From: Clostridiales bacterium
GTDB lineage: Bacteria > Bacillota > Clostridia > Oscillospirales > JAAYOS01
Direction: 5' to 3'
Assembly: GCA_012521525.1 (NCBI GenBank)
Contig: JAAYMG010000087.1
Span: 1 to 16,967 of the forward strand
DNA length: 16,967 bases
Shown here: in pieces, positions 1 through 7,695 of the stretch
How positions within the stretch are numbered: position 1 is the first letter of the stretch
Layout: each line of letters starts with the position of its first letter
The notes under the pieces: model-generated
Databases searched by the model: none
What the model was told of the DNA's origin: nothing
Seen by the model: the letters and a program-made list of their open reading frames with translations, nothing else
Position numbers and translations under genes: made by a program

Positions 1-1
1 A

Positions 2-463
2 GCGAGGACTGACGACATGGACAAGGTCCTGGGTCTTGGCCTGGGAGCGGACGACTATCTTTCCAAGCCCTTTTCCGTTGCCGAACTGGTGGCACGCGTT
101 GGAGCGCAGCTCAGACGAAGCAATGAGTATCTCTCGCCGAAGGGAAAATCCGCGACAACGATTACATACGGCAGCCTGGCAATAGACAGGGAAAAATGCT
201 GCGCCTATAAGAACGGCAGCCCGATCGAGCTTGGCGCAAAGGAGTACAAGCTGCTTCTCCATTTCATGGAGAACCCTGAGAGGGTTTTTACGAAACGGCA
301 GCTTTACCATGCCGTATGGGATGAGGAGTATTATTTTGACGATAATACTGTTATGGTGCATATCAGCCGGATCAGGAACCGCATTGAGGACGATCCGCAA
401 AAGCCCAAATATCTGAAGACTATCCGCGGCATTGGATACAAGCTCCATTATACCGGTGAATAG
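2..463 (+). CDS. Response regulator, OmpR/PhoB family, 3' part only
   Basis: This is the C-terminal part of a DNA-binding two-component response regulator. The frame is already open at base 2, so the true start and the phospho-acceptor Asp lie upstream of the window. The visible 153 residues begin with the end of the receiver domain: the ADDYLSKPF segment carries the conserved switch Lys-Pro pair. A linker follows, then a winged-helix trans_reg_C domain (roughly the last 100 residues) ending in the recognition helix and wing, with NTVMVHISRIRNRIE and the family signature TIRGIGYKL. The stop is followed by zwf after a gap of about 90 bases. The likely cognate kinase is the HAMP histidine kinase at 2122-3525, which would make zwf an insertion within a two-component pair. 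Family assignment is secure; the regulon is unknown. Confidence 0.93.
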   Translation, partial: ARTDDMDKVLGLGLGADDYLSKPFSVAELVARVGAQLRRSNEYLSPKGKSATTITYGSLAIDREKCCAYKNGSPIELGAKEYKLLLHFMENPERVFTKRQLYHAVWDEEYYFDDNTVMVHISRIRNRIEDDPQKPKYLKTIRGIGYKLHYTGE

Positions 464-554
464 ACATTGATCTGACCCGGATAATTTATAGTGACTCAAG
501 TCTATATCATACCTTCAAAAAGTGAAAGCGCCGGACTGTCTGGGGGTGCTCTGT

Positions 555-2051
555 ATGAACACAAACGTGTCCGAAAAAGACTTATCCTCGATCATGGTGA
601 TTTTCGGCGGGACGGGCGATCTGACTCACAGGAAGCTGATGCCCGCTTTCTATAACCTGGTCCACGACAACTTGTTGCCAAAGCATTTTGCCATAGTCTG
701 CGTAGGCAGAAGGGAAAAAAGTTCGGAGGAATACCGCAGGGAGGTTTTGGATTCCCTGAAGCGATTCTCCCGCAATAAGATCGAAGATCAAAAATGGAAG
801 CGGCTCGAACAGGTCGTTTTTTACGAAAACTTCGATTTTACCGGGCTCGAGGGATACCACAGGCTGAAAAAGAGGCTGAACGAGCTTGACGATATATTCG
901 GCACCAAGGGGAACAGGGCCTATTACCTCGCGGTCGCGCCGGAATATTTCGAAACCATCGTGCAGCGCCTTGATGAAAGCGGGCTTGCCAGGAGCGTCGG
1001 CTCATGGAACCGTCTCGTGATCGAGAAACCTTTCGGAAAGGACCTTGCAACCGCAAGGAGCCTCAATGAAAGCCTGCTCAAAGTATATCGTGAGGACGAA
1101 ATATTCAGGATAGATCACTATCTCGGCAAGGACATGATACAGAACATAATGGTGCTGCGTTTCAGCAACTTTATGTTTGAACAGCTGTGGAACAGCAAAT
1201 ATATTGACAATATCCAGATCAGCCTGCTTGAAAAGGAAGGTGTCGGTAGCAGGGGCGGCTATTATGAGAATTCGGGAGCCATCAGGGACATGCTGCAAAG
1301 CCATATCCTGCAGATCCTTTCGCTTGTGGCGATGGAGCCTCCCGTCGATCTGACTACCGATGCGATAAGGAATGAGAAACTCAAAGTGATCAGGGCGATC
1401 GAAGAGTTCACTCCCGAGTTTTTGAGGAAGAACGTGGTCCTGGGCCAGTATGGAGCGGGATACATCGACGGTCGGCCCGTACCGGCTTATCGGGATGAGG
1501 AAAGGGTCGCAAAGGATTCCATGACCGAGACCTTCGTTGCGCTGAAGCTCCACATAAACAACTTCCGTTGGGCAGGCACCCCGTTTTATATACGGACCGG
1601 GAAAAGTCTTGCAAAATCATCGGCCGAGATCGTGATCCAGATGAAATCCCTGCCGAATATCCTGTATTTCAGGGAAAGATACACGCAGATCCCGAACCTG
1701 CTGGTCATCCGTATCCAGCCGAATGTCGGCGTATCGCTGCGTTTCAATACCAAAGATTTCAAGTCCCATAACAATATAGTCCAGCAAAATATGGACTTCT
1801 CCCATGAAAACTCGTCTCAGGGCAACACCCCTGAAGCCTATGAGCGGCTGATACTGGATGTCCTTCGCGGAGATTCGACCCTGTTTTCCAGGTGGGATGA
1901 GGTCGAGGCATCCTGGAAGATCGCCGACAGGATCATAGAGTACCGGGAACGGAACAGTTTTGATTTCCCCAACTACAACGCAGGGACGACCGGCCCGGTC
2001 AAGGCATTTGAGCTGCTGGCACGTGACGGCAGGGAATGGTGGAGCTTATAA
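555..2051 (+). CDS. zwf: Glucose-6-phosphate 1-dehydrogenase
   Basis: This cytoplasmic enzyme oxidises glucose 6-phosphate to 6-phosphogluconolactone with NADP+ (or NAD+), the entry step of the oxidative pentose phosphate or Entner-Doudoroff route and a source of NADPH. I chose the ATG at 555 (498 residues, the usual family length) because GGGGGTG lies 8 bases upstream; a GTG at 522 would add 11 residues without similarity to the family start. The N-terminal Rossmann motif GGTGDLT is at residues 18-24, EKPFG at 157-161, and the active-site signature RIDHYLGK at 185-192. A further conserved segment, GAIRDMLQSH, carries another family-conserved His. All key motifs are intact. It lies between the response regulator and its probable kinase and is likely co-transcribed with them. 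No 6-phosphogluconolactonase or 6-phosphogluconate dehydrogenase gene is nearby. Confidence 0.97.
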   Translation: MNTNVSEKDLSSIMVIFGGTGDLTHRKLMPAFYNLVHDNLLPKHFAIVCVGRREKSSEEYRREVLDSLKRFSRNKIEDQKWKRLEQVVFYENFDFTGLEGYHRLKKRLNELDDIFGTKGNRAYYLAVAPEYFETIVQRLDESGLARSVGSWNRLVIEKPFGKDLATARSLNESLLKVYREDEIFRIDHYLGKDMIQNIMVLRFSNFMFEQLWNSKYIDNIQISLLEKEGVGSRGGYYENSGAIRDMLQSHILQILSLVAMEPPVDLTTDAIRNEKLKVIRAIEEFTPEFLRKNVVLGQYGAGYIDGRPVPAYRDEERVAKDSMTETFVALKLHINNFRWAGTPFYIRTGKSLAKSSAEIVIQMKSLPNILYFRERYTQIPNLLVIRIQPNVGVSLRFNTKDFKSHNNIVQQNMDFSHENSSQGNTPEAYERLILDVLRGDSTLFSRWDEVEASWKIADRIIEYRERNSFDFPNYNAGTTGPVKAFELLARDGREWWSL

Positions 2052-2121
2052 AGCATAAGTATTTCAAGAGGAGGGAGGAAGCCCTCTCCGGGTAAAGAGG
2101 ACGGGGTGTCCTGGCGCAGTT

Positions 2122-3525
2122 ATGGTAAAAAGAAAACTATCCAACCAGTTTCTGGGGAATTTCCTGGTGATGTTCCTGCTGACGATAATGGCCACGGTAT
2201 TTGCGTTCGTGCTTTTGTCGTTGTCAAGCGGCCTGATTTCGGATTCCCTGGTGAAAAACCGGTTCACCGCAAGCTCGATCATCAGGGAGGATTACAGGCA
2301 AATCGACGCATCCGCTGTCGTGGAAAGTGGCGGAGGCGTACAGGTCGTGGACAAGGAATACCGTGTCGTCTATTCGGAAGGGCTTGATACCATCGGGAAG
2401 GATGAGCTCAGTACAGGGGAGTTCACGGCATTTTTGACGGAAAGCAGGAGCAGGCCTTACCACTATGATATCCTCTATCAACCCGAAGGAGAGTTCTGGT
2501 TGATTGTTACCTTCCCCACTTCGATCCGGATAGATTTCGCAGTTGTACATAACAAAGAAGCATACTCAGGTGATATGACCAGGTCCGGTCTGGTTATTTC
2601 AGCGGTGGTGCTCATTTACTTATCGATCCTGGCGCTGCTCACTTTCATATATTCGCGGATCACGGCCGCGGGGATCACCATACCTCTCAAAAAGCTCTGT
2701 GACGGGACCAAGCTGTTGAGGGAGGGCGATTATTCCGCAAGGGTAGATTTGCGCCTGAAGAATGAGTTTGCCGAATTGCAGGACACGTTCAACGACATGG
2801 CGGCAAGGATCGAGCGTGAGGTCTCGCTTCGCAAAAAGTCGGAAGAGGACAGGCGCAGGCTGATCCTCGATATTTCACATGACCTCAAGAACCCGATGTC
2901 CAGCATACAGGGCTATGCTGAGCTGCTTTTGGACAAGCGGGACATGACTGAGCGGGAGAAAGGCGAATATATCGAAATCATTCTAAATAACAGCAAACGG
3001 TCAAACAAACTGCTAAACGAGCTGTTCGAGCTTTCCCAAATGGACAGCCCGGAGTTTACGCTGAGAAGCGAAAGGACAGACCTGTGTGAATACCTGCGCC
3101 AAACATTCGGCGAGATCATACCGCAACTGGAGCGTGCCGGCTTCGGATATGAGTTCGATATTCCGGAGGAAAGCGTATATGCGATGCTGGATAAAGACCG
3201 GTTTGGCAGGATCATTCAGAACCTGGTTAACAATGCGATACGGTACAATCCACAGGGAACGACGGTCGCCGTAAACCTGTTAGTGCATGACGATAAGGCG
3301 GTAATCGATATCAGCGACGATGGCATAGGGATACCCGCTCATATCGCTCAGGATATTTTCAAACCGTTTGTCCGAGCGGACGACTCCCGCAACTCCGGGA
3401 CCGGCGGAAGCGGACTGGGCCTTTCCATAGCGAAGAAAATCGCCGAAGCGCACGGCGGAGATTTGACACTGCTTCCGAATGTTGATAAGGGGAGTACCTT
3501 CAGGATCACGATACCCACTGTCTGA
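2122..3525 (+). CDS. Membrane sensor histidine kinase with HAMP domain
   Basis: This inner-membrane histidine kinase (467 residues) presumably phosphorylates the response regulator encoded at the left edge. Transmembrane helix 1 is at about residues 10-36, followed by an extracytoplasmic sensor of about 115 residues with no recognised fold, then helix 2 at about 155-180. A HAMP linker follows (about 180-232). The HisKA H-box DISHDLKNP places the phospho-acceptor at His253. The ATPase domain has an N-box (NLVNNA, 367-372), G1 box (DDGIGIP, 399-405) and G2 box (GTGGSGLGL, 426-434), all intact. The start ATG has only a weak ribosome binding site; a short GAGGG/CCCTC inverted repeat at 2071-2086 lies in the 70-base gap after zwf. 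The stimulus is unknown. Confidence 0.95.
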   Translation: MVKRKLSNQFLGNFLVMFLLTIMATVFAFVLLSLSSGLISDSLVKNRFTASSIIREDYRQIDASAVVESGGGVQVVDKEYRVVYSEGLDTIGKDELSTGEFTAFLTESRSRPYHYDILYQPEGEFWLIVTFPTSIRIDFAVVHNKEAYSGDMTRSGLVISAVVLIYLSILALLTFIYSRITAAGITIPLKKLCDGTKLLREGDYSARVDLRLKNEFAELQDTFNDMAARIEREVSLRKKSEEDRRRLILDISHDLKNPMSSIQGYAELLLDKRDMTEREKGEYIEIILNNSKRSNKLLNELFELSQMDSPEFTLRSERTDLCEYLRQTFGEIIPQLERAGFGYEFDIPEESVYAMLDKDRFGRIIQNLVNNAIRYNPQGTTVAVNLLVHDDKAVIDISDDGIGIPAHIAQDIFKPFVRADDSRNSGTGGSGLGLSIAKKIAEAHGGDLTLLPNVDKGSTFRITIPTV

Positions 3526-3609
3526 TTTTCTCTGCATATGATATAAGTATATATTAACTGGATAATAAATCGTTCCTCCCGCAATATTTAAGGTAAAATT
3601 AAGGTTCAT

Positions 3610-3673
3610 ATCAGCTGTATGACAGGTACGTTCGTTATTATAGTGACGAGCCTGAGATACAGCTGATTTTTTT
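3610..3673 (+). terminator. Terminator-like hairpin abutting the methyltransferase gene (possible attenuator)
   Basis: An 11-bp perfect stem (ATCAGCTGTAT at 3610-3620 with ATACAGCTGAT at 3657-3667) encloses a 36-base region with a second stem (CAGG/CCTG plus TTCGT/ACGAG). It ends in seven T residues (3667-3673). It could terminate the kinase transcript. However, the ribosome binding site of the next gene starts only five bases after the T-run, so there is no room for a promoter between them. That fits an attenuator or other leader RNA for the methyltransferase operon. A TATTAT at 3636-3641 inside the loop could be a -10 box, but no good -35 box accompanies it. Confidence 0.75.
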
Positions 3674-3693
3674 GTTGCGAGGTGATGATCTTG

Positions 3694-4239
3694 ATGTGTG
3701 AACCGACACGCCTGGAGATGTTTTTGACCAGGCTCGCGTTCTTCCTCTGCGGGAAGTCTGTATACCGGACATTTGCAGAACGGCTGCCTCTTGAAGGAGG
3801 GGAGCGGGTTCTGGACTTCGGGAGCGGCATGGGGACTGTTGCGTTCTACTCCGCAAGAAGGCTTCCCAAAGGGCACCTGACCTGTCTGGATATATCAAAA
3901 CGGTGTCTGAATGCCTGCCGCAGAACACTGCGCAGTTATGGAAATGTCACCTGTTTGCATTCGGATGCCTCGGCGCTGGGTGAAGACAGCTTTGATGTGG
4001 TGTACAGTCACTTTGTGCTACACGATATTCCGAAAAATGAGTTGGAAAGAGTCATTCCCAAACTGACCGGATCCCTCAGGACAGGCGGAGCGCTGATTTT
4101 CCGGGAACCTCTGAAGGATACGGATAAAATAAGCACCATCAAACGCCTGCTGGAGAAAAACGGGCTGCTGCTCAAAGAGAGCCGCGTCACCGACATACCG
4201 CTAATGGGCAATGCCCTTGAAAGCTTTTATATCAAATAA
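3694..4239 (+). CDS. Class I SAM-dependent methyltransferase
   Basis: This is a small soluble methyltransferase (181 residues) with a Rossmann-type SAM-binding fold. Motif I is VLDFGSGMG at residues 39-47. A post-I acidic segment LTCLDIS follows at about 59-65, then SFDVVYSHFVLHDIP around motif IV and a FREPL segment near the usual post-motif position. The substrate cannot be read from the sequence; arsenite- or UbiE-like methyltransferases have similar cores, but I see no diagnostic residues. I chose the ATG at 3694 because GAGGTGAT at 3679-3686 is an excellent Shine-Dalgarno sequence with 7-base spacing. GTG 3682 and ATG 3685 lie inside that sequence and are unlikely starts. The next gene follows after 29 bases, so the two are probably one operon. 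Confidence 0.88.
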   Translation: MCEPTRLEMFLTRLAFFLCGKSVYRTFAERLPLEGGERVLDFGSGMGTVAFYSARRLPKGHLTCLDISKRCLNACRRTLRSYGNVTCLHSDASALGEDSFDVVYSHFVLHDIPKNELERVIPKLTGSLRTGGALIFREPLKDTDKISTIKRLLEKNGLLLKESRVTDIPLMGNALESFYIK

Positions 4240-4268
4240 TAAAGGAGGTTTAGACCATCTCGGGAGAG

Positions 4269-5513
4269 ATGGGGGTCGAAATGGTACTGACATTTATATT
4301 CTTGGTGTTGACCGTTCTATCTGTTATCGCACTTATGGAAGTCTTGCTTCAGTCGGTCTGGTGCATCGTTGCCTTCATGAAGAAGAGGGCAAATCAAAGG
4401 CAGATCGCCAGGATAAAACGAACGACGATATTCTTAGCGGTATTACTGCTGATGGATGTCGGATTGGCTGCCATCTCGCAGCTCACCGCTTACACTCCGC
4501 GCATCGTTGATGAGAACGGGAATACGCCCGAAAACAGCATTGCAGAGCTCAGGAGGATCGAACTGAACGGCAGGAAGCAGTGGATCAGCATCAGAGGCTG
4601 GGACAAAGACGCGCCGGTCCTGCTCTTCCTGGCAGGCGGGCCCGGAGGTACGCAGATGGCGGCGGTGCGCCACGAACTGGCCGAGCTGGAGAAGCATTTT
4701 GTCGTAGTCAACTGGGATCAGCCCGGTTCCGGAAAGTCGTATTACGCCGAAAGGACGAAAGACATTACGGCCCAAACCTACATCAGGGACGGCCGCGCTC
4801 TGACTGAGTACTTAAGGGTGCGATTCTCGCAGGAAAAAATCTACCTGATGGGTGGGTCGTGGGGAAGCGCGCTGGGGATCTTCCTCATCGATAAGTATCC
4901 TGAGTACTATCACGCGTTCATCGGTACCGGGCAGATGGTCGACTTTGAGGAGACAGAGCGGATCGATTACGAAAAGGCTCTGGAGATCGCACGGTCAAGA
5001 GGTGACACCGCGACCGTCGAAAGACTTATTGCAAACGGCATGCCGCCCTATTATGGGAAGGATGTTACATGGAGAAGCGCCGTGTACCTGAATTATCTCA
5101 GTGCATATATGTCTAGCGACCCAAGGATCCACAATCCCGGCTACAATACATTCAGGGATATCGGCTCATCCGAATATGGTATGCTTGATAAAATCAACTT
5201 CTTGCGCGGGATCGTCAACACATACAACCATGTCTACCAGCAGCTTTATGACATAGATCTTAGAACTGATCATAACAGGCTTGATGTACCCGTCTATCTC
5301 TTCCTGGGCCGTCATGATGTCAATGCGCCTACAGTACTGGCCGAGGAATATATGCGGGCCCTGGATGCGCCTGCCAAACGGATCGTGTGGTTTGAGCATT
5401 CCGGACACAGCCCTTGGATTAACGAGCCGGAGAAGTTTGTAAGGGAGGTACTGTCATGTTTTTTGGCAAACACAACACAAGGATCAGGAGGAATAAGTTT
5501 ATGCATCCGATAG
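4269..5513 (+). CDS. Membrane-anchored alpha/beta hydrolase, proline iminopeptidase-like (S33)
   Basis: This 414-residue protein carries two hydrophobic segments at its N-terminus (about residues 5-27 and 57-75), separated by a basic loop (KKRANQRQIARIKR). An alpha/beta-hydrolase domain of the peptidase S33 type follows. AGGPGG is the oxyanion-hole loop, in the place of HGGPG. GGSWGS gives the nucleophile Ser197, GRHD gives Asp350 and SGHSPW gives His380, so the catalytic triad looks complete. Proline iminopeptidases share the GGSWGS and GGPG motifs, but the substrate is unknown and esterase activity is equally possible. The catalytic domain probably sits at the membrane surface; its side is not settled by sequence. 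ATG 4281 is an alternative start with better ribosome-binding spacing. The gene follows the methyltransferase by 29 bases and overlaps the next gene. Confidence 0.88.
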   Translation: MGVEMVLTFIFLVLTVLSVIALMEVLLQSVWCIVAFMKKRANQRQIARIKRTTIFLAVLLLMDVGLAAISQLTAYTPRIVDENGNTPENSIAELRRIELNGRKQWISIRGWDKDAPVLLFLAGGPGGTQMAAVRHELAELEKHFVVVNWDQPGSGKSYYAERTKDITAQTYIRDGRALTEYLRVRFSQEKIYLMGGSWGSALGIFLIDKYPEYYHAFIGTGQMVDFEETERIDYEKALEIARSRGDTATVERLIANGMPPYYGKDVTWRSAVYLNYLSAYMSSDPRIHNPGYNTFRDIGSSEYGMLDKINFLRGIVNTYNHVYQQLYDIDLRTDHNRLDVPVYLFLGRHDVNAPTVLAEEYMRALDAPAKRIVWFEHSGHSPWINEPEKFVREVLSCFLANTTQGSGGISLCIR

Positions 5514-5878
5514 TTTTCCTGCCGGTATTCATTACGATCCTCATAGTGATCAATGCGTGTAGGGCTACTAAGGGCAGCATAATGATCCTCGAGGAAGCGA
5601 ACGGATCGGGATTTACGATGGATTTCAGGGAATGGAGCTCGAAAGACAAGTGCAGGCTGTCCCTCAAAAAGGGTGATGAGCTGAGGATCGAAGTCATCCG
5701 TGAGGACGGACAGATAGGCCTGACGATAACCGGTGAAAACGGAAGCGAGCCCTATGCGGGCAATGAGCTTGATTCATTCGCGTTCAATGTTACGGCGCCT
5801 GAGACCGATACTTATGTCATTCGGATAGCAGGCAAAAACGCAACAGGAAAGGTTATCGTCAAAAATTTGAACAGTTAG
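5456..5878 (+). CDS. Small secreted or lipoprotein-like protein of unknown function
   Basis: I do not recognise this 140-residue protein. Its N-terminus has a basic region (GKHNTRIRRNK), then a hydrophobic stretch (IVFLPVFITILIVI) ending in INAC, an imperfect lipobox that would put the lipidated Cys at residue 35. The rest (about 105 residues) is charged and beta-rich by appearance, with alternating patterns such as LRIEVIRED and TYVIRIAG that suggest a small beta-sandwich. Two starts each have an excellent ribosome binding site: ATG 5456 (GGGAGGT, about 7 bases upstream) and ATG 5501 (AGGAGG, 8 bases upstream). I prefer 5456 because only it supplies the positive n-region of an export signal. 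The gene overlaps the hydrolase gene by 58 bases from 5456 or 13 from 5501, implying translational coupling. A terminator follows. Confidence 0.75.
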   Translation: MFFGKHNTRIRRNKFMHPIVFLPVFITILIVINACRATKGSIMILEEANGSGFTMDFREWSSKDKCRLSLKKGDELRIEVIREDGQIGLTITGENGSEPYAGNELDSFAFNVTAPETDTYVIRIAGKNATGKVIVKNLNS

Positions 5879-5902
5879 AAAGGCCGTAAAAGTACATAAA
5901 TA

Positions 5903-5940
5903 AAAATTACTCACGTCCTGTAGACGTGGGTAATTTTTTT
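5903..5940 (+). terminator. Rho-independent terminator after the lipoprotein-like gene
   Basis: ATTACTCACGTC pairs with GACGTGGGTAAT (one U-G pair) around the loop CTGTA and is followed by seven T residues. It closes the methyltransferase/hydrolase/lipoprotein unit. A-residues before the stem would also allow weaker termination on the other strand. Confidence 0.93.
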
Positions 5941-5947
5941 GATTGAC

Positions 5948-6031
5948 TTGACAATTATCGCGTCCGGATATTATTATAGACCGCAATGCGGATCGAAATT
6001 ATTAGGATATTGGCAAATATTATGATATAAT
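5948..6031 (+). promoter_or_regulatory. Two candidate sigma-A promoters for the flavo-diiron gene, with a palindrome
   Basis: TTGACA (5948-5953) and TATTAT (5972-5977) are 18 bases apart, a near-consensus promoter. A perfect CCGC/GCGG palindrome (5981-5991) lies where transcription from it would begin, so it could be an operator. A second promoter is suggested by the perfect extended -10 element TGATATAAT (6023-6031), without a clear -35 box. Both point at the flavo-diiron gene starting at 6109. Confidence 0.65.
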
Positions 6032-6108
6032 AATTGCTGACATTGCTATTATTTATGAGCATAAAGAAAACCGGAAATAACAAGCTTGAACATCTTGGAG
6101 GACAGGGT

Positions 6109-7332
6109 ATGAAGAAATTGAAAATAGCGGACGGAATACACATGCTTACCATGAATGTTGAGGACATCCTGTTTGAGGGCATTTGGGAGATCGCAAACGG
6201 AGTGACTCTCAACTCATATATCGTTCAGGGAGAAAAGACTGCAATAATTGACGGCGTGATCGGATGGGACGGTGTACCTGAGACCCTTTATGACAGCCTG
6301 GAAGAGATGGGCGTAGATCCGCAGAGTATAGACTATCTGATCGTAAATCACATGGAACCCGACCATTCCGGCTGGATATCAAACTTTCGGAAAGTAAAAA
6401 ATTATTTTACGATTATATGCACTGACAAAGCCGCAAAGATGGTATCTTCATTCTACGGTGAAGACAGGATACGGGTCGTGAAGGAAGGGGATACTTTGGA
6501 CCTTGGAAAGGGCAGGGTATTGAGTTTCCATCCGGTACCGAACGTACACTGGCCTGACACCATGTACACCTATGAAAATGCGACCGGGACGCTCTTTTCC
6601 TGCGATATGTTCGGTGCGTTCGGCAGGATGGGGGACCACTGCTTCGATGATGAGCTGACTCCCGAAGAGAAGGAATTCTTTGAAACCGAAGGGATAAGGT
6701 ACTATTCCAACGTAATGGCTACATTCACGCCCAGTCTGAGAAAAGCGATAGAGAAAGCGAAATCACTGGATATAAAGACCATAGCCCCCGGCCATGGCCC
6801 GGTCTACAGGAAAAACCCTCAAAAAATCATTGATGATTACAGCAGGTATTCCCTTTATGCCGACGGTTCAGGCAAAAATGAAGTCACCATATTGTGGGGA
6901 TCCATGTATGGCATGACCGCAAAGGCCGTTGAGTTCGTTGAGGGCGTACTTCAGCGGGAAGGTGTAAGGTACAGCAAGATGCATATGCCGCTGGAAAGCG
7001 AAAGTGAAATGGCAGCAACCGTTTTCAGGTCCGCGGGGATAATCATCGCAGCTCCCACTTATGAGTACAAGCTTTTCCCGCCGGTTGCGGCAGCCCTGAA
7101 TGAACTGGGCAGGAAGAAGATAACGGGCAAGGCTGCTTTCAGATTCGGGTCATACGGATGGTCCGGCGGTGCGGAGAAGGAACTGCATGAGATAATCGAA
7201 AGGAACGGCATGAAGTGGGACTTCGCCGCATCCGTGGAATTTGAAGGAGCACCGAAAGAAGATGACCTCAAAAAGATCGAAGCGGGAGTATTGGAACTCC
7301 TGGAAAAGATGAAGGGTAAAATATTGGAATGA
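6109..7332 (+). CDS. fprA: Flavo-diiron protein (A-type flavoprotein; O2/NO reductase)
   Basis: This soluble enzyme reduces O2 to water and/or NO to N2O with electrons usually supplied by rubredoxin or coenzyme F420, and protects anaerobes. It has 407 residues from ATG 6109, chosen for GGAGGA just upstream; the frame runs further upstream but without a comparable site. The N-terminal metallo-beta-lactamase-like domain has every diiron ligand: His81, Glu83, Asp85, His86 (HMEPDH), His147, Asp166 and His229 (APGHGP). The C-terminal flavodoxin domain starts at about residue 259 with WGSMYGMT as the FMN phosphate loop. There is no fused rubredoxin or flavin reductase domain, so the electron donor must be encoded elsewhere. 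O2 versus NO preference cannot be read from sequence. It is a single-gene unit with its own promoter and terminator. Confidence 0.96.
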   Translation: MKKLKIADGIHMLTMNVEDILFEGIWEIANGVTLNSYIVQGEKTAIIDGVIGWDGVPETLYDSLEEMGVDPQSIDYLIVNHMEPDHSGWISNFRKVKNYFTIICTDKAAKMVSSFYGEDRIRVVKEGDTLDLGKGRVLSFHPVPNVHWPDTMYTYENATGTLFSCDMFGAFGRMGDHCFDDELTPEEKEFFETEGIRYYSNVMATFTPSLRKAIEKAKSLDIKTIAPGHGPVYRKNPQKIIDDYSRYSLYADGSGKNEVTILWGSMYGMTAKAVEFVEGVLQREGVRYSKMHMPLESESEMAATVFRSAGIIIAAPTYEYKLFPPVAAALNELGRKKITGKAAFRFGSYGWSGGAEKELHEIIERNGMKWDFAASVEFEGAPKEDDLKKIEAGVLELLEKMKGKILE

Positions 7333-7348
7333 TTTGAGACAGTGAGAT

Positions 7349-7394
7349 TGCCACCTGTTGGGAAGCATTTACTTCCTGATGGGTGGCATTTTTT
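7349..7394 (+). terminator. Rho-independent terminator after fprA
   Basis: TGCCACC (7349-7355) pairs with GGTGGCA (7382-7388), with an inner GGAAG/CTTCC stem, followed by six T residues. It starts 17 bases after the fprA stop codon. Confidence 0.92.
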
Positions 7395-7695
7395 GACTTG
7401 ACTTTGTGAAATCGATTCGGATGGAGTCCAATGCAAAGGAAAAAGGGGTATGTCTGAGCCAGGTCGCATAACGGCCCGGTCACTCAGAGGAAAAGGGGGT
7501 TGTCCGTATAGTTAGTATGATAATGGAATAACGTATAAAATATGGAAGAAATGGAAATTGACACATTTTACAATATGTGGCAAAATGTCTTTATATAAAT
7601 ATATATCATGGTCATATATTATTCCCGTTCATAAGGACTGGCCTGAACTGGTCAGTATTTTTGTAAGCAGGTATGGGTTTGGGATGGGAGGCTTC
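7395..7695. other. Gene-free region before the cyclic-di-GMP gene, with repeats
   Basis: I see no gene here. A 14-base direct repeat (AAAAGGGGTATGTC at 7441-7454 and AAAAGGGGGTTGTC at 7491-7504, two mismatches) flanks a CTGAG/CTCAG hairpin. The 7558 frame is open upstream of ATG 7696, but its translation lacks family similarity and a ribosome binding site. No cyclic-di-GMP riboswitch consensus was recognisable. Confidence 0.5.
7558..7588 (+). promoter_or_regulatory. Candidate promoter overlapped by an inverted repeat
   Basis: TTGACA (7558-7563) is 17 bases before CAAAAT (7581-7586), a weak -10 box. ACATTTT (7563-7569) and AAAATGT (7582-7588) form an inverted repeat over the same bases, as an operator might. 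The weak -10 box makes this tentative. Confidence 0.35.

Noticed and set aside
1002..1553. 183-codon minus-strand open frame inside zwf
   Set aside because: Complete overlap with a well-supported gene; no family similarity or ribosome site. It follows from the codon bias of zwf.
3280..3876. 198-codon minus-strand open frame across the kinase end and methyltransferase start
   Set aside because: Overlaps two supported genes and the terminator-like hairpin; composition is that of an antisense shadow.
6034..6108. Upstream extension of the flavo-diiron protein
   Set aside because: It would start at a TTG just after a -10 element; ATG 6109 has GGAGGA and matches the family's usual start.
7395..7695. 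Cyclic-di-GMP riboswitch before the GGDEF-EAL gene
   Set aside because: I looked for the conserved GEMM core sequences and found no match; a covariance search would be decisive.
7558..7695. Upstream extension of the cyclic-di-GMP protein to base 7558
   Set aside because: The start would be a TTG that is part of a TTGACA sequence without a ribosome site, and the extra 46 residues precede a standard receiver start; ATG 7696 has GGGAGG.
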